Origin: Lichenostomus cassidix
Taxonomy: Eukaryota; Chordata; Aves; Passeriformes; Meliphagidae
Reading direction: 5' to 3'
DNA: 64,000 nucleotides
Assembly: GCA_008360975.2 (NCBI GenBank)
Contig: CM039182.1
Coordinates: forward strand, 91,347,405-91,411,404
Numbering within the stretch: the first letter of the stretch is position 1; each line of letters opens with the position of its first letter. Below the pieces are notes generated by a model. The model was given only the letters and a program-made list of their open reading frames with translations. It was not told the origin of the DNA and searched no databases. Position numbers and translations under genes: made by a program. Positions 50,830 through 63,200 of this stretch are shown one piece after another.

Positions 50830-50831
50830 TT
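50826..50831 (-). terminator. NR4A3: Putative NR4A3 polyadenylation signal
   Basis: This is the first AATAAA on the minus strand downstream of the NR4A3 stop codon (tttatt on the plus strand). A moderately GU-rich stretch (cagtgtgaac on the minus strand) lies about 50 nt further down. Several ATTAAA variants occur earlier in the UTR, so shorter isoforms are possible. Confidence 0.45.
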
Positions 50832-51045
50832 CTGCATTAACTCTTTCTTTTACCACTGTGACAGGTCACCGGTTGTACTCTAGGATGAATCAGTGTATTG
50901 AAGTTGACATGAAGGACAATTCCACAGATGATGGGATTTGGGAGAGTATCACAGCTGAGACTGTCTATGGAAGACTGGAGGACACAGACTACATGAAATC
51001 TCATATGGGGCTCTGAACCTGCTTCCTCCCACTCACATTCCACTT

Positions 51046-51055
51046 AATAAATAAA
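51046..51055 (-). promoter_or_regulatory. NR4A3: AU-rich decay element in NR4A3 3' UTR
   Basis: On the minus strand the sequence reads tttatttatt, containing the UUAUUUAUU nonamer of class II AREs. Such elements destabilise immediate-early mRNAs, as expected for an NR4A gene. Function is inferred from motif and position. Confidence 0.5.
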
Positions 51056-51300
51056 CCTTGCTCAACAAAAAAGCAATTTTACTGTACTATGCTGATTTGC
51101 TTGAAAATCCTTGGTAAGGGCCCACTCACAAAAAACTCCTGCAAGCCCTCGTCTGGCTGGTGCTCAGCACCTGGCAGGATTTGTCCCTAGATAAAAGTAA
51201 TTTCTCGAGGGACCTTGTGTCTTACACAAGGAGACAAAAGCAAATGTACTTTTTTTGGATTTTATGTCTGTATGTTTTTGTATGCGCACATGTGTGTGAG

Positions 51301-51341
51301 TGTATATATATATATATGTATATATATATATTTAGTATATA
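51301..51341. repeat. (TA)n microsatellite
   Basis: An alternating tatata tract with two interruptions, just after a gtgtgtg run. It lies in the predicted NR4A3 3' UTR. Confidence 0.95.
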
Positions 51342-52040
51342 CAAAAGCAAATTCAGTCAAAATATATTTGTCTTGCTGGTCAGGCTTGTTACAGCAACCT
51401 ACAAGAAACATTAGCTTCTCTGATATTTAATTATGCTATTATGTTTGCACATAAGCTTAAAAGTCAATACAAAAAGCAATACTTTTCCAAATATTATCTG
51501 CAGGTAAACCAGAAATATTAACTATAGTGATTAGAAGTCTGTTTCCCTATTGACACTACTATAAATCTTGATATAAGAATAATTTTTTCATAAAAGCACA
51601 TCCAAACATAGTAAGTGATAAAATACCAGATTACTATTTGAAAACCATACAGTGACTCGATATCTGGGTTATCCTTTGCAGCAATTAGGCAATTCATTTG
51701 GCATCTGTTTGATTGTATAATTTAATTTCCATATAAACAGCATAGTTTAAAAAAAGACAAAAGCTAGAATGTTTAAAGCTAACAAAAGATACAGTGACAT
51801 CAGGTTGACATTCAAAAATTTCTTTAGCAAAATGACCAACAAAATTTTGACTTAATACAGTGCATATAAAGTTTTTTAGAACTGAACTTTTTAAATATTA
51901 TTTGAATTTAGCAAAACATGAGCAAGATTTTAATATCAAAGTGCTAAACAGTACTGCCTTAGAAGTCACTGCAAATAAACTGTAAAATAACTCTGCTTGT
52001 GATTTGACAGATATTTTATATACAAATGGTTAATAAAAAG

Positions 52041-52112
52041 ACACGCGCACACACACACACACACAAATATAGGTATATACATATATATACATACACATTA
52101 TATATATGTATA
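52041..52112. repeat. (AC)n followed by (TA)n compound microsatellite
   Basis: An acacgcgcacacac tract (to 52,064) followed by tatatac/tatatatg alternation. It lies in the predicted NR4A3 3' UTR and would read as GU/UA repeats in the mRNA. Confidence 0.95.
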
Positions 52113-53276
52113 TAGTTTTCCAACTGGTGTATCTGAGTCAGTGTGAACACCCCATTTTAGTTATCATGTGTAACAGGGCTCCCATGAACCGGCAGTCATT
52201 GCAATAAATACAGGCAAAGCCATTACAATATACCATGCATACAAACATTTATACAAATAAAGACACTATGCAACAAATTATCTCATATTAATATGGCATC
52301 AACAGTATAAACATACAAAAAGGAGTACGAACACGGAATGTTTAAACGCAGCCCACTATATCCTTCCTAGCACTTACATTCATACTATTTTACAAGACTT
52401 GCTTGTTCTTGAAAACCATCTTCTGTCTGTTTACTAACTATTTGCTTGTGTTAGAAGTCTAGAACTGAACTATCCCTGATACTGACCCTGTATGCTCCAA
52501 TCACTACTTACTTGGGTTTCCTTAGCTAAGGAACAACTGAGCCACAATTGCTCCCGTGTCTTCCACATACATTTGTCAATAAGTCACGCTACATGGAATC
52601 AAGTTTGGAAAACTCTGTCAGGTAAGTTAGTGCATGTAATTTTCTCACTTGATTTCTTCCGTTTGTTTTCCTAGTAAAATAAATTAGTTAATAAACGAGA
52701 CTTAGTAAGACAGCACTTTAAAAAATTGCACTTGAACATGGGAGCTAACAGCCATTGTCATTTTGCTATAATTGATTTGTATGAAATGTTTAATTGAATG
52801 TACTTTGCTAAAAAAGTGAATTTTTGTTTAGATTGTGCTGATGTATGTGCCCTTGATGCAGGAAGTATGCTAAAGATATCCTCACAAAACACATACTACC
52901 CTGGCAAACAACTATTTGCTGTTCTTGTTTTCAAACACAGCTTCTACAATTTTACTCCTCATAGACCATGAGGTGTTAAACAACAGATTTAAAACAGTCA
53001 TGTTAACCTTTTACTGCTGCTGGGATAGCATTGTCCAAAAGTGCCATATTAGCCATTTAAAAAACCCAAATCACACAAAAGAAAACAAAGAACACAACCC
53101 CAAACCAGTAAGCCAGTAAGTTTCAGGCCTCAGGTTGTAAGGACAAAGCGCCAGAAAAGACCTCATGTTAGACTCGGAGCGGCTTTTCTGTTAAATGAGG
53201 GCAGAAATGTTAGCTGTAAGTCACGATCCATTTGCCTGCTCTGGTGGGCGTTTGCCTCTCAGGAGGGTGGTTTGAC

Positions 53277-53539
53277 TCAGAAGGGTAAGGTGTCCAGAAA
53301 CAGCCTGTCGATGATGGAAGGGGCTGGCACCAAATCTTCCAGTTTCAGGTAAAAGATGCGCTGCAGTCCCAGTGTGCAGAGAGAACGCAAGTCAGCCAGA
53401 ACACCCAGTACCTTCGGCTCTGCAGACTCAAGCGGTTGTCCTTTGTTTTGGCAACTGAAAGTTAAGTGATCTTTCAAACTGCTTGTGATCTTGTTGCATA
53501 GCTCTTCCACTTTCTTTGGTTCTTTTAATCCATGTCGTT
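53277..53539 (-). CDS. NR4A3: NR4A3 (NOR-1) terminal coding exon, ligand-binding domain C-terminus
   Basis: This exon encodes the last 86 residues plus a split Glu codon of the NR4A3 orphan nuclear receptor, a constitutively active immediate-early transcription factor that binds NBRE DNA sites as a monomer. The acceptor is ctttgcag before 53539 and the stop TGA is at 53279-53277. The translation begins [20 protein letters not shown] and ends with helix 12 and the AF-2 region, [12 protein letters not shown], the family hallmark. NR4A3 and not NR4A1 or NR4A2 is indicated by KGQ.LE..E.KVLG and [17 protein letters not shown]. Residues 25-31 of the exon (LTFSCQN, 53,465-53,445) replace a shorter human stretch. 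Phase 1 joins the previous exon. Confidence 0.96.
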
Positions 53540-56500
53540 CTGCAAAGCCAGAGGGAAAAAACACATCAGCATCCCTATCACAAACGGAGAGAACGCATTT
53601 TCTTAGGCTAACCCAGGTCCATACTCTGGAACTCAGAGCAAAAAGTGCTTTGAAAGTGTAGATTTTTCAGAACAGCTGGGGTTACATGGTGTCAGTTAAC
53701 CTTTCTGCCACACAAAACAAGAGAGGGCAAGTGCGCTTTTCTCTTTATCTGCTAAAACAGGCAACAGAGATGCTCAGTTATGATTGAAATTCTGGTACAA
53801 GGAATCCAAGCATCCTGCGTATCTGACATAATTTTCATGATATGAGACAGAATTAATTGGGTGATTTTCCAGCAAAACTATCACAGGAGGTGTTTTGGAG
53901 ATTTCCGTGCTTCCCCACCAGTTGTGAATGCTCAATAACTATGGCAACCATTATTTATTCAGTGAATTCAAGTGGCGATCAATATCCTTAGCTAGCTCCA
54001 TCAGCGCCCAGCCTAGAATTCCACCAGGAATTTGCAGTCACTCTTATAAGAAACTAAAGGCACCTTACCACCCTTTGTTATTTTGATCAGCTGCTGCTTT
54101 GTAGTTTATTCATCTTTAAAAGCTCTAAGATAAAAGAAGCCTGGAAGTTAACTATTTTGCTCTGAGCAAGCAATGCCTGAACAGCTGCTGTGTTATCCAT
54201 CACAGAAACCTCAGCACTCCTAAAAGCAAGGGGAGCTGGGGTTTGCTCCCCTTCAATTACCTTTTAAAATATTACAATGATGTTAAATGCGTTCACAGTT
54301 CTTCAAGCACAAGTAAAATGAATCAGGTTTGTGATTCATTAAAAGCAGGCTCTTTACAGGGGGAAGAATTGTGTGTTGTTTGCTATCAAGGCTTAGTGGA
54401 TGAACTAAAATCAACAACAAAAAATTCAGAACAAAAGTCTCAAATTTGTGATGTTTTGATTTGCCTCTGACTTTGAAATACACAGGTAAGAACTGGCTTC
54501 ACAGCAAAGTCATAATAATTTACACGTGAAATAGAATTGTGCCAGATAAAGTAATCAAAGAAAATGCAGGTTATATAAAGTTAAATCAATTAGACATATA
54601 AAACAATGACAGTACTGGATAAGGAGTAATTGTGGCAGTTCTTGCGTTTGATGCTTTAGAAGTCACGGCCTTCCCTGGCCCTCTCTCCCATCACTGGCAG
54701 CCAGCAGCCACATTGTGCCCACTGTCCCCAAGTCTTGCTCCTCCATGGTAGGAGGAGGAAGCCATAGACATGACCCCTGTCTGTCCCCTAATGAACAGTG
54801 AAAAGAGTACAGTTCTCTTTACTTCCAGAAGCAGGAGCAATGTCTGCACCAGGCGCAGTGGTGCCTTGCCCAGGCTATGTATAAACTCCTTGCTGCCTCC
54901 CCTCACCTCCTGTTTTGGCTTAGATGCTCTTTACAAACCAATAAAACAGACAGGATTCAATGAGGGCAGTCAGAAATGCAAAGGTCTGGTTTTCCACAGA
55001 TATTCACCCATTTTACACTTTTTTTCAACTGTATTTACTTAGGCATGGTTAGCTCCTGAATAATACTGGTTTGGGATCACAATCAGAGATGTGCAGATGT
55101 GGACATCTCTGGCCAGAAGCTACTGTGCTCTATTATTTAAGTACCATCAATCTGCCCTATTGTTTCAGAGCAATACTTATCCAACCAGTGACATCTGCTT
55201 CTGACATCTTTTTCACCTTGCAGGAATTAAAAACCATAGGTATTCTAAGTGCCTTGTTTACATTAAAACATGAGAAGTCAATGAATATTTAAAGCCTTTC
55301 CAGTAAATGGTGTATAGTGTAATTATGTAAGCCTTAACTATACAGGTCACTGAGAGTAAATACTTAGGCAGATTCTGCCATTAAAAATCTTGGTAGATAA
55401 ATATTTTATACAGGTTGGAAAAGCTGAAGGGCTTTTTTTTTTTTTAACCACTAGCCTACTGAGAGAATCTGCAGGACATTAAATTAATCTTGCAGTCTTT
55501 GAAGAGTTCCCATCTTTTAATCTGTTTTGTTTCCTAGCTGTGTAAGTGAAGATATTTTTATAGATGTAGGGAGCTGGAATACTAGAATGGATCCAAAACC
55601 TGACTACAAATTAGCAGAGCACATTTTCAAACCACGGCCTCAGTAGGTGTGTACCTTGCTGCAGAGTATGGAAAATTATCTCTGGCTCTGGAGCATGCAG
55701 CAACCTTGTTAGCATTTCCAGCCAGAACTAAACAGCTTGTCTCCCACTGACAAGTTCAGAAGGTTTCATGAAAAAATCATGTCTTTGGTGAATAGCCATG
55801 AAATGTACCGATGCAAAACACTACGTGTGCAAAGATTATCATATTAGTAGCCTTACTTTACATCACAAAATCATGGAAATTCAGAATTAAGAGGTAGTCT
55901 GTCCTTAAGCTGGTCTCTGGTGCTGCAATATTAAAGCCATCCCTGATAAATCAAATTGTCCTCCCCTGTTTGAATTGCCATACAATGGCCTTCCATACTT
56001 CCAAATCTCTGTAAGGGTTAATTCCTCATGGCTGGAACTGCCTCTAGCATTTTCAGCCTTAAATTCCTAAAGCATCCGTAGAAAGCCAAAGCCATCTATG
56101 CAGAAGCCCTTCTTCTAGGGAAGGACACTGCATGCACCAGCACTGTCCCTGCAGTCTTTGTTGTTAGAACACAACTACCCTCTGAAGAACACACTCATCT
56201 AAGAAAAAGCTCCTCTCCTTGGTAGGCTTGAGGAGTTGAGGGACTAATTTACCCAACGATTTAGGTTTAACAGGGTTCAAATAACAGGAAGCCCATTTCC
56301 TTGCCTTTTTCACACGCCCAGTCCTGTTTGCACAAAGACAGACCCCCAGTCTTTCTTACACAACCTCAAGGGAGCAGCACAAGGCCCCTGTGGTAAGTGT
56401 GTGCAGTGGCACTGAAACCAAGGGCCTCTAATCATTTGCTGTCTTCCTTATCCACATGGGAATGATAAGGCCAAGATTTATCCCAAGAACTACAGCTGGT

Positions 56501-57846
56501 CAAAATAGATAGATTTTCTCTAACTGATTGAGGAGATGTGTAAATATTATCGTAGTCAGACTTTCTTATAATGACAAAGGCCCATGTAAAGTGAATACAG
56601 GATTTCTCAGCCTGTAACAAACCAAGATTGTGTTTTAGGATATCATTGATTTTTGCAAGAAAAATGGTGATTTATGGCAAAGATGCTGTCAAAATGACTC
56701 ATCAAAAGTCTTGCCTCTAAAGCTCTGCAAACTTAGGTCATCCCAGTAAACTGAACTGCAAGTGTTTTACACCTTTCTCCTTTTCCTGGGAAGCTGAATG
56801 TGATTTTGTGCTAACATTACACTGATGAGCAAAAATTCTATGGGAAGAAAGCAAAGAAATCCATCACCAGCTGTGCTAGTCCCTCTTTCTCTAACCTCTT
56901 ATGAAAGGTAGATTGTGCCAGGGTGAGGAAGACTGAGCACTACCTTTACAGAAAACACGTCTCAGAGAGCACGAGTACCTCAAAGACCTGAAGTACCTCA
57001 GAGACCCTGGGCTTTGCACTCTGTGTCATGGGAGATCACTTTTAGTCTCAATTCATTCTGAGGTGTTAGTCTGACCAGAAACGCAACAAATGAACACTGC
57101 AGACTTAAAATAGGCCTCTTGATTGTCTCGGTTTCAATGCAGTTATGTGATTTTCTCTTCCCCTTCACGTTCCTCTTCCCCTTCTATAACTCAGATAAGC
57201 ACAAGGCTCAGTTGCCTACAGTTTTCTGGCTGTCCCATGCACACACTGTTACAAAGGAGCAGTGCAACTCAGCAGATCCAAGAGTCTCCTTTCCTGTTGC
57301 AATCTGGTCCATATTTACCCTGCCCTACTCTCAGACACACTTCATAAGGGTGCCCAACCTTGGTGCACAGACTTCTCAAACTCCTCCTAACATCATGGGA
57401 CGGGTGGGCATTTTTAGAAGGTTATTACAATTTCAGGTGAATGAATCACCTTCTGGAGGTGTCCTGTATTCTCCATCAGCTGTGCAAGGTACCTAAAGTC
57501 AGATGAACTGAGTGACCACACAGAACACCATAGTTTACTCCCTCCTTTGAGAAAACCACAAAAACCACAGAGACTGCTGGTTGCTGTAGAAGCAAAGAGT
57601 TTTTGCCTCAACAAAGAGGTGGGAGTGAAAAAGGAGGAGTGAGTACTTTAGTTTGACGTTGACAGTATTTCCCTCAGCTAAGTGGCGGGGGAAAGGCAGA
57701 CAATGCAATCTGGAGGGTTTTTTTTTTTTTTATAACTAGCTCTCCTACACTCCTCCAGTCTGCCACCTGCTTGTATGTAGACCCAGCACATGAAGCACCC
57801 ACTCCAGAGGATATCCTGGCAAGAGGACTGAAGGATATCTGCTGCT

Positions 57847-57898
57847 GAAGAGGAGGTTTACCTCTTCTCACCAACGTGAGTTTGGACAAACTCACGTT
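57847..57898. repeat. Two adjacent inverted repeats
   Basis: gaagagg (57,847-57,853) pairs with cctcttc (57,861-57,867). Immediately after it aacgtgagtttg (57,873-57,884) pairs with caaactcacgtt (57,887-57,898) perfectly over 12 bp with a 2-bp spacer. Both arms of the second contain an ACGTG core in opposite orientation. Confidence 0.95.
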
Positions 57899-58310
57899 CA
57901 GAAGGAACTGCAGCAGTCAGACTCTTTTTAGGCAGAGTGGTCTCATTACCATTTCTTGGTATGACGGATGGCACTAAAAATTGTGTTTGTAAACTGGAAC
58001 GGAAAGCCCAACAGCAGGAAGGCAAACACAAACTCGTAATTAATTGAAACCTCACAATATTCTTCAGTGGTCTGGTGCCAGTCTAACAAAGCATTAGGAG
58101 TGTGAATAAGCCCAATATATACAGTGGTTCTGGGCTGGTCTGTAACACACTTAAAATAAAACATATGCTGAAAGAGCTTGGCTGAATGAGGGCTAGAATG
58201 CTCTGTACTCGGCAGCATCCCACTGAGAGTGTCAAGTGGGCAAAACAATAATGGTTTGATGTGGATAGAGAAAGAAAGGGGCACAAAGAAAAGCTAATCA
58301 ATAAGGAGAA

Positions 58311-58325
58311 AGAGAGAGAGAGAGA
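58311..58325. repeat. (AG)n microsatellite
   Basis: A short uninterrupted agagag run within an A/G-rich purine tract in the NR4A3 intron. Confidence 0.85.
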
Positions 58326-61300
58326 AAACATTAGCAGTTCTAGAGCAGGCAAAAATTTGAGGCTAAATTAGAATGTTTCCTTGAGATGATCTGGACTGGA
58401 CTCTCAGTCTTTTTATTTTCCCACTGTTAGAAAAAAAACTGTAAAACACAGCATTACAAATGGTCATTTGGGAAGTTAAGGAAGCATTTTCAAGCATAGG
58501 CTGAACTAGTATCTAGTCTACTCTGCAAAGCTTCATCTTCAACACTATGCAGTCCATCATGGAGTGGTTGTGCAGGAGCACTTGTACTCCATTAACACAC
58601 TAAACTGATAGAAATCGTCCGTGTGGAACTAACAACAGAACTTGTCCCAAGATGACCAGCATTTCTTTTCCATGTTGGCACTCTTCTTTAGCTCATCAGA
58701 TCCTATCTACCAACAGAATAAGTTTTCCAAAAAAGAAGAACATGACAGATCTAATTTTTTACTTTCATAGGCATGTGAGGTGAGTGTCATGTTGTTTCCT
58801 ACCTACTTCCTTCTGGGTGATGCTTAGAGCAACACTCATGTGCTGTGGAGGAAGTTGTGTCCAGCCTTTCTAAACCAGCTAAAGGAAGTAAAAAAAGAGA
58901 AGAGAGACAGAGAGAGGAAGATCCTAAAGGAGCACCTTACAGTAAAAAGATGTGCTTTGGCACGACAGTGTTCTAAGTTAACTATTTGCAAGCCTCCAGC
59001 AAGTAAACCAGATGTCACTTCTTTCATTCTGGGTACTCTTTTAAGCTGATGTCTTATCTAAAAGGACTTGAAAATTCATCAGCAATCTGACATAACGCTT
59101 TTCCTTCTAAGCAACACACCACAGATTTCCAGGAAACATAAAATAAATAGAAAAAGCCCAAATATATGGACTTTCTAATGGCATATATAATGCAAAATAT
59201 TGTACATTCCTTTAGTTTTACTCAAAGCAAACAATGTGTGAACTAGTGAGCACTGTGATATGCAATAGATCTCTTGTGGTTCTCTTCACAATTATTAAAA
59301 AGAACAAATGACCCTACATGCCTATAACCACGCATCCTATGCTGTCATCTGTAGCTGTGGTTGCGATAGGACATGGAGCTTTGCAGCTCCAAACAAGTCA
59401 GCAGAGTTAATTGAAGGTCGCTGGAGACACTGGGGCTGTTACTGTGGAGATGATTTGACATCCCAAAATGAAAGAACAGCCTTCAGTATATCTTGGGACA
59501 CTGGGACCAGGGGAACGTCTTTTAGTCTCCAACACTGAATTTTACATGTATTCCCTCTTCCTTCACTGGAAGACAGGTGTTAGTTCTCCCTGTCACTCTT
59601 GAGGAACACAAAGAGAATATGCAAAAGAGAGTAGTGACTCCTCTTACTCTTCTCCCTCAGCAAAACTGCTAAAGACTAGCATGCAAGAGGGTTTGTGTTT
59701 TAAGAGCACGTCTTTGTTTGGGCTAAGGACAGCACTCATTAAATCAAGAAGAATGAACAGGTCATTATTCCCAGAAGAAATTTTCCATTACCTGGAAAGA
59801 GTTCTTGAATTCTATGCTACCTAAGATGCTGTATTAGTATTAAAACAGCCTATGACTACTATAGATCACAGGGTTGTTGTCTTTTCCTATTTTTTTTTTT
59901 GTTAAGCCATCAACTCATTAGAAATTTGTGTAATAATCAAGAAAATTTTGCTCAAGGCAGCATTCTGGTTTAGAAGTGCTGTTACTAAAGGCAAAGAACT
60001 AGATTCACAAAAGGAAGCTTTCCTGCTCCTTCTTATCTTGAAGCCTAATGATATGGATATCCATCTGGAGCATGGGAGAATCATGGTCAGCCTCCCTTCC
60101 TGTTGAAATCAGACCAGAGACAGGGCCTTGGGTGTCCCTCTGACCACCAGCTTGTCTGCAAATCATCAGACACAACAGCCATTCTGCGGCCTCTGAAATA
60201 TATCAAGTTGTCTTAAGATAAAAGACAGTGGTACTCAATAGTTGGATATCCTATGTTGCCAAGAAAGGTTGCTCTCCCTTGGTCTGACCCACAAAAAGGG
60301 CTTGAAGCAGGGTTTGCCAACTACCTATTGCCTCCAACGGTCCTTTACAGGAGAAAAGGGTGCAGAATGGCACCACCCAACTAAATCTGAGCCAAGCCTC
60401 AAAACAATGCTTCAAAATGTTCAACATTTCAGACTTCTTCAGGTTTCATATTTCCAAATTTTCTCTTTATTATTTTTTTTTTTTGTGTGACCAGCTGAAA
60501 ACCAGCACATGGCTTATCATACTCAAACGGCAGGGAGGAAACAAAAACCCATTTCTTGTGGGATGCCACATCAGAGGCAAATCTCAAGGTTTTCTGATAC
60601 AAAATTTCAATACACTAGCTAGAATCAACTGATTTCCTCTTACAGGTTTTATTTTTAATATTGTTCATCATTATACAATGCTACCCGTTTTCAGGTGACC
60701 AAATTTCTGGCTGAGTCCCTGGGTTAGCTAACTGCCCTTGGACATCTGAAACCTGTGACTGACTATAAGTCACTAGAGCTTTGGTCTAATTTAGATCACA
60801 TGAAAATACATGCTGTCCTTAAGACCAAATCAGCAGAGATAGAACAGCCTCATGAAATAAAAGGATAAGCAGAAAACAGCATTAATTCTAAACACCATCT
60901 CACACAGGTGAGAAAATCAAGAGAAGCTTGAGAAACAGAAAAGATCTTAAAGCTTCTATGTATAGAAACGGTCTTCTTTTAAAGGCAACAATTGCTTCCA
61001 TTTGTTTAAAAATTTTGGGTAGACCAGCACAGTATAGTAAACTCCTTGAAGTGTTACGATGAAGGAAAGGCAGAAATGTGAGGTGTATCCAATTAAAACC
61101 TATTTCTGATTATCCTAGGGTGAACTGAGCCAGCCACTGGACAACTTTGACTCCTTACTGTAAGGGCAAGCAAGCAGTACTTAACAAATTACCAAGTTAA
61201 AACAGGATATGGGTTTGTAAGGAGAATACGTTTTCTTCCTATACATTAGCTTTTGCTACATTCACTTAGCTTGCTGGGAATCCTGTTAATCAACCTGCAT

Positions 61301-63021
61301 ACTCTTGGCCTCCAGGAAGATAATCAAGAACACACTACCTATGCCTACCTAAAAGAGACACATCCTATATATAGTAAATAATCTAAATCATTCATGTGTG
61401 CTACATGTATATAAGCATATATGCCTGTATGTACACATACAAAGAGAGAGACAGCACCTGTCCTTGATTTAGAGATTTCTAAATGCATGTTCATAAATAC
61501 ATTATGTATGTATATAACTATGCATACACATACACATATATGTAGGTATTTATAATAAATGAATGTAAGTAGGGGAGAACATATGCCAGTGGATGTTTAT
61601 ATGCAGGAGAAAAAAAATAAATTGCAAATGTTCTTTCTGACTTTAACATATCACTCATTTCGGAAATGATTTTATACAGAGTAAAGCAGCTCCAATGACT
61701 TATCCTGGTCTTAAATGTTTTATCAAAGAAAGCAGTATCTGGACCTTAAAGTACCCTTTCCAACTGCAGAAGAAATTAACTGAAATTAATACAAGCTTAA
61801 GAAACAAAGAGCTACATACATACACTAACCCTTCACCAAAATGCAGGAAGGAAGTGTACCATGCAAACTCTGAAGCCAAAATCTTGGCCCCACAAATGTC
61901 AGCAGGAATTGGCCAACTTTAGTTTTTATATCTGTCATTGAACATTTTCTCTCAGTGTTGCCCTGACATCATCTCATCCTGGGTAAAATGAAGACTACAG
62001 CTGGTAATGTTGAGGCCACTGCCTGCAAATGTGGATGCCTGAAATGCAGAAGGAGATCAATATCTATCCCAGTGGAGCTTATAGCATCCCTGGGAAGATC
62101 CAGCTCAGGGCACACTGAAGCCCTGTCTCACACTGATGACACTGTTGCTCTGTTAAATGACCTGTTTTTCTGGTATGAGTGTGAGGCTCTCTGTGGAGAT
62201 GACTTCTGCTCCAAATTCCGCTGTGTGGTTGTCAGACACCCTTTCTCCCAACTCCTCCTGCTGCCATCAGCCATGACTCTTCTATTGCAAGATGCCCAAG
62301 GTATGCAGTGGCTTTATTGTTTCAGGAATGCAAAAATTACACTTTAAAAGGTTATGCTCCCCCGTTTTGTATTTACTGGACAGATTTGGCAGATTCTGGC
62401 ATTAGTTTCCTGCTGTTCACCCCAGAAGGCAGAAGGGGTCATATGGTCACATGCACACCTAAAAGCTTTTGTACAACTGCAGCATGTGAACTTTTCTCAT
62501 TATTCTCTGATTTTCCTCTTTCAGAAAAGCAGTACATGGAATACCTAGGCTAGCATGGCTACCAAAAGCAGCTTGCCTGCGCTCACGAAGCACTCGTTCT
62601 GGTCTAGCTGTCTTGTTGAGAGATGAGCTATACTAGCTGTACAGCTTCTAGCTCTCAAGCTGCCTCGATATTAGTATTCCTACACAGAAGATCTAGCTCT
62701 GGTAATTTCATTAAGCTTTTCTTGGACTTCAACAAGTACCTTGAATATTTTTGTAGGAGCTAGACAATTTGCTTGGAAGCAGTTTGCCTTTTAGAGACTA
62801 TTCCAAGAAAACAATGAAGCTGCAAAGAAACAGTTAGATTACATTTTAATAGGGGTATCTGATAGCCTAATGTTAATCCACAATTTCAATATGGTCATGC
62901 CATTGCTTAAAAATCATAATCACTTCACCCTGAATATGGCTAGATTAACTGAAATTGCTTGAATCTACAATAAAGCAAAGCACTAGAGTCTGAAGCTTTC
63001 TATTGACAAAGGAGCACTTAC

Positions 63022-63200
63022 CTGTAATCATAGTTAGAGCTGATAGACTTGCTAAGGCTGGGATATCAAGGTTAAGGCTCTTTAAATTTAAGGAAAAGTC
63101 TTTAATAGAGTCGAGCCACTCCCCAAATCCACGAAGGCACTGAAGTCTATGAAGCACGAGTCCATTGCAGAATACAAACTTATCCTCAGCAGTATCAGAC
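63022..63200 (-). CDS. NR4A3: NR4A3 (NOR-1) penultimate coding exon, ligand-binding domain
   Basis: A 179-nt exon from acceptor tttatttgag (before 63200) to donor gtaagt (after 63022). It completes an Arg-type codon and then reads SDTAEDKFVFCNGLVLHRLQ and CLRGFGEWLDSIKDFSLNLK, ending SALTMIT plus the first base of the Glu codon completed at 53539. This is the middle of the NR4A ligand-binding domain, with only scattered differences from human NR4A3 (for example SDT for SNT, and LKSLNLDIPALASLSALT near the end). NR4A receptors lack a usual ligand pocket and this exon supplies core helices. Upstream exons lie beyond 64,000. Confidence 0.97.

Larger units (their letters stand above)
50810..53276 (-). 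other. NR4A3: NR4A3 3' UTR (predicted)
   Basis: About 2.5 kb of AT-rich sequence after the stop codon with no open frame of note, in line with the long 3' UTR of mammalian NR4A3. On the mRNA strand it carries an UUAUUUAUU nonamer (51,055-51,047), a TA-type dinucleotide tract at 51,301-51,341, and a GT/TA tract at 52,041-52,112. No mobile element is recognised. The limits depend on the poly(A) signal chosen. Confidence 0.6.
53540..63021 (-). other. NR4A3: NR4A3 last intron
   Basis: This intron of about 9.5 kb contains no recognised CR1 or LTR, unlike the intergenic part. Items seen are an X-box half-like site (53,941-53,948), T runs at about 55,433-55,445, 57,719-57,731 and 60,471-60,484, adjacent inverted repeats at 57,847-57,898, an (AG)n run at about 58,311-58,325, and a TA/CA-rich zone at about 61,365-61,560. 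The 112-125 codon frames near 57,119-57,496 and 57,946-58,284 and the 119-codon frame at 61,988-62,347 show no known domain. Confidence 0.8.

Noticed and set aside
57119..57496. 125-codon plus-strand frame
   Set aside because: It overlaps another plus-strand frame of similar length, lies antisense in the NR4A3 intron, and shows no domain.
61988..62347. 119-codon plus-strand frame with a CKCGCLKC cluster in the NR4A3 intron
   Set aside because: No known family, no promoter or splice context, and of a length expected by chance in a window this size.
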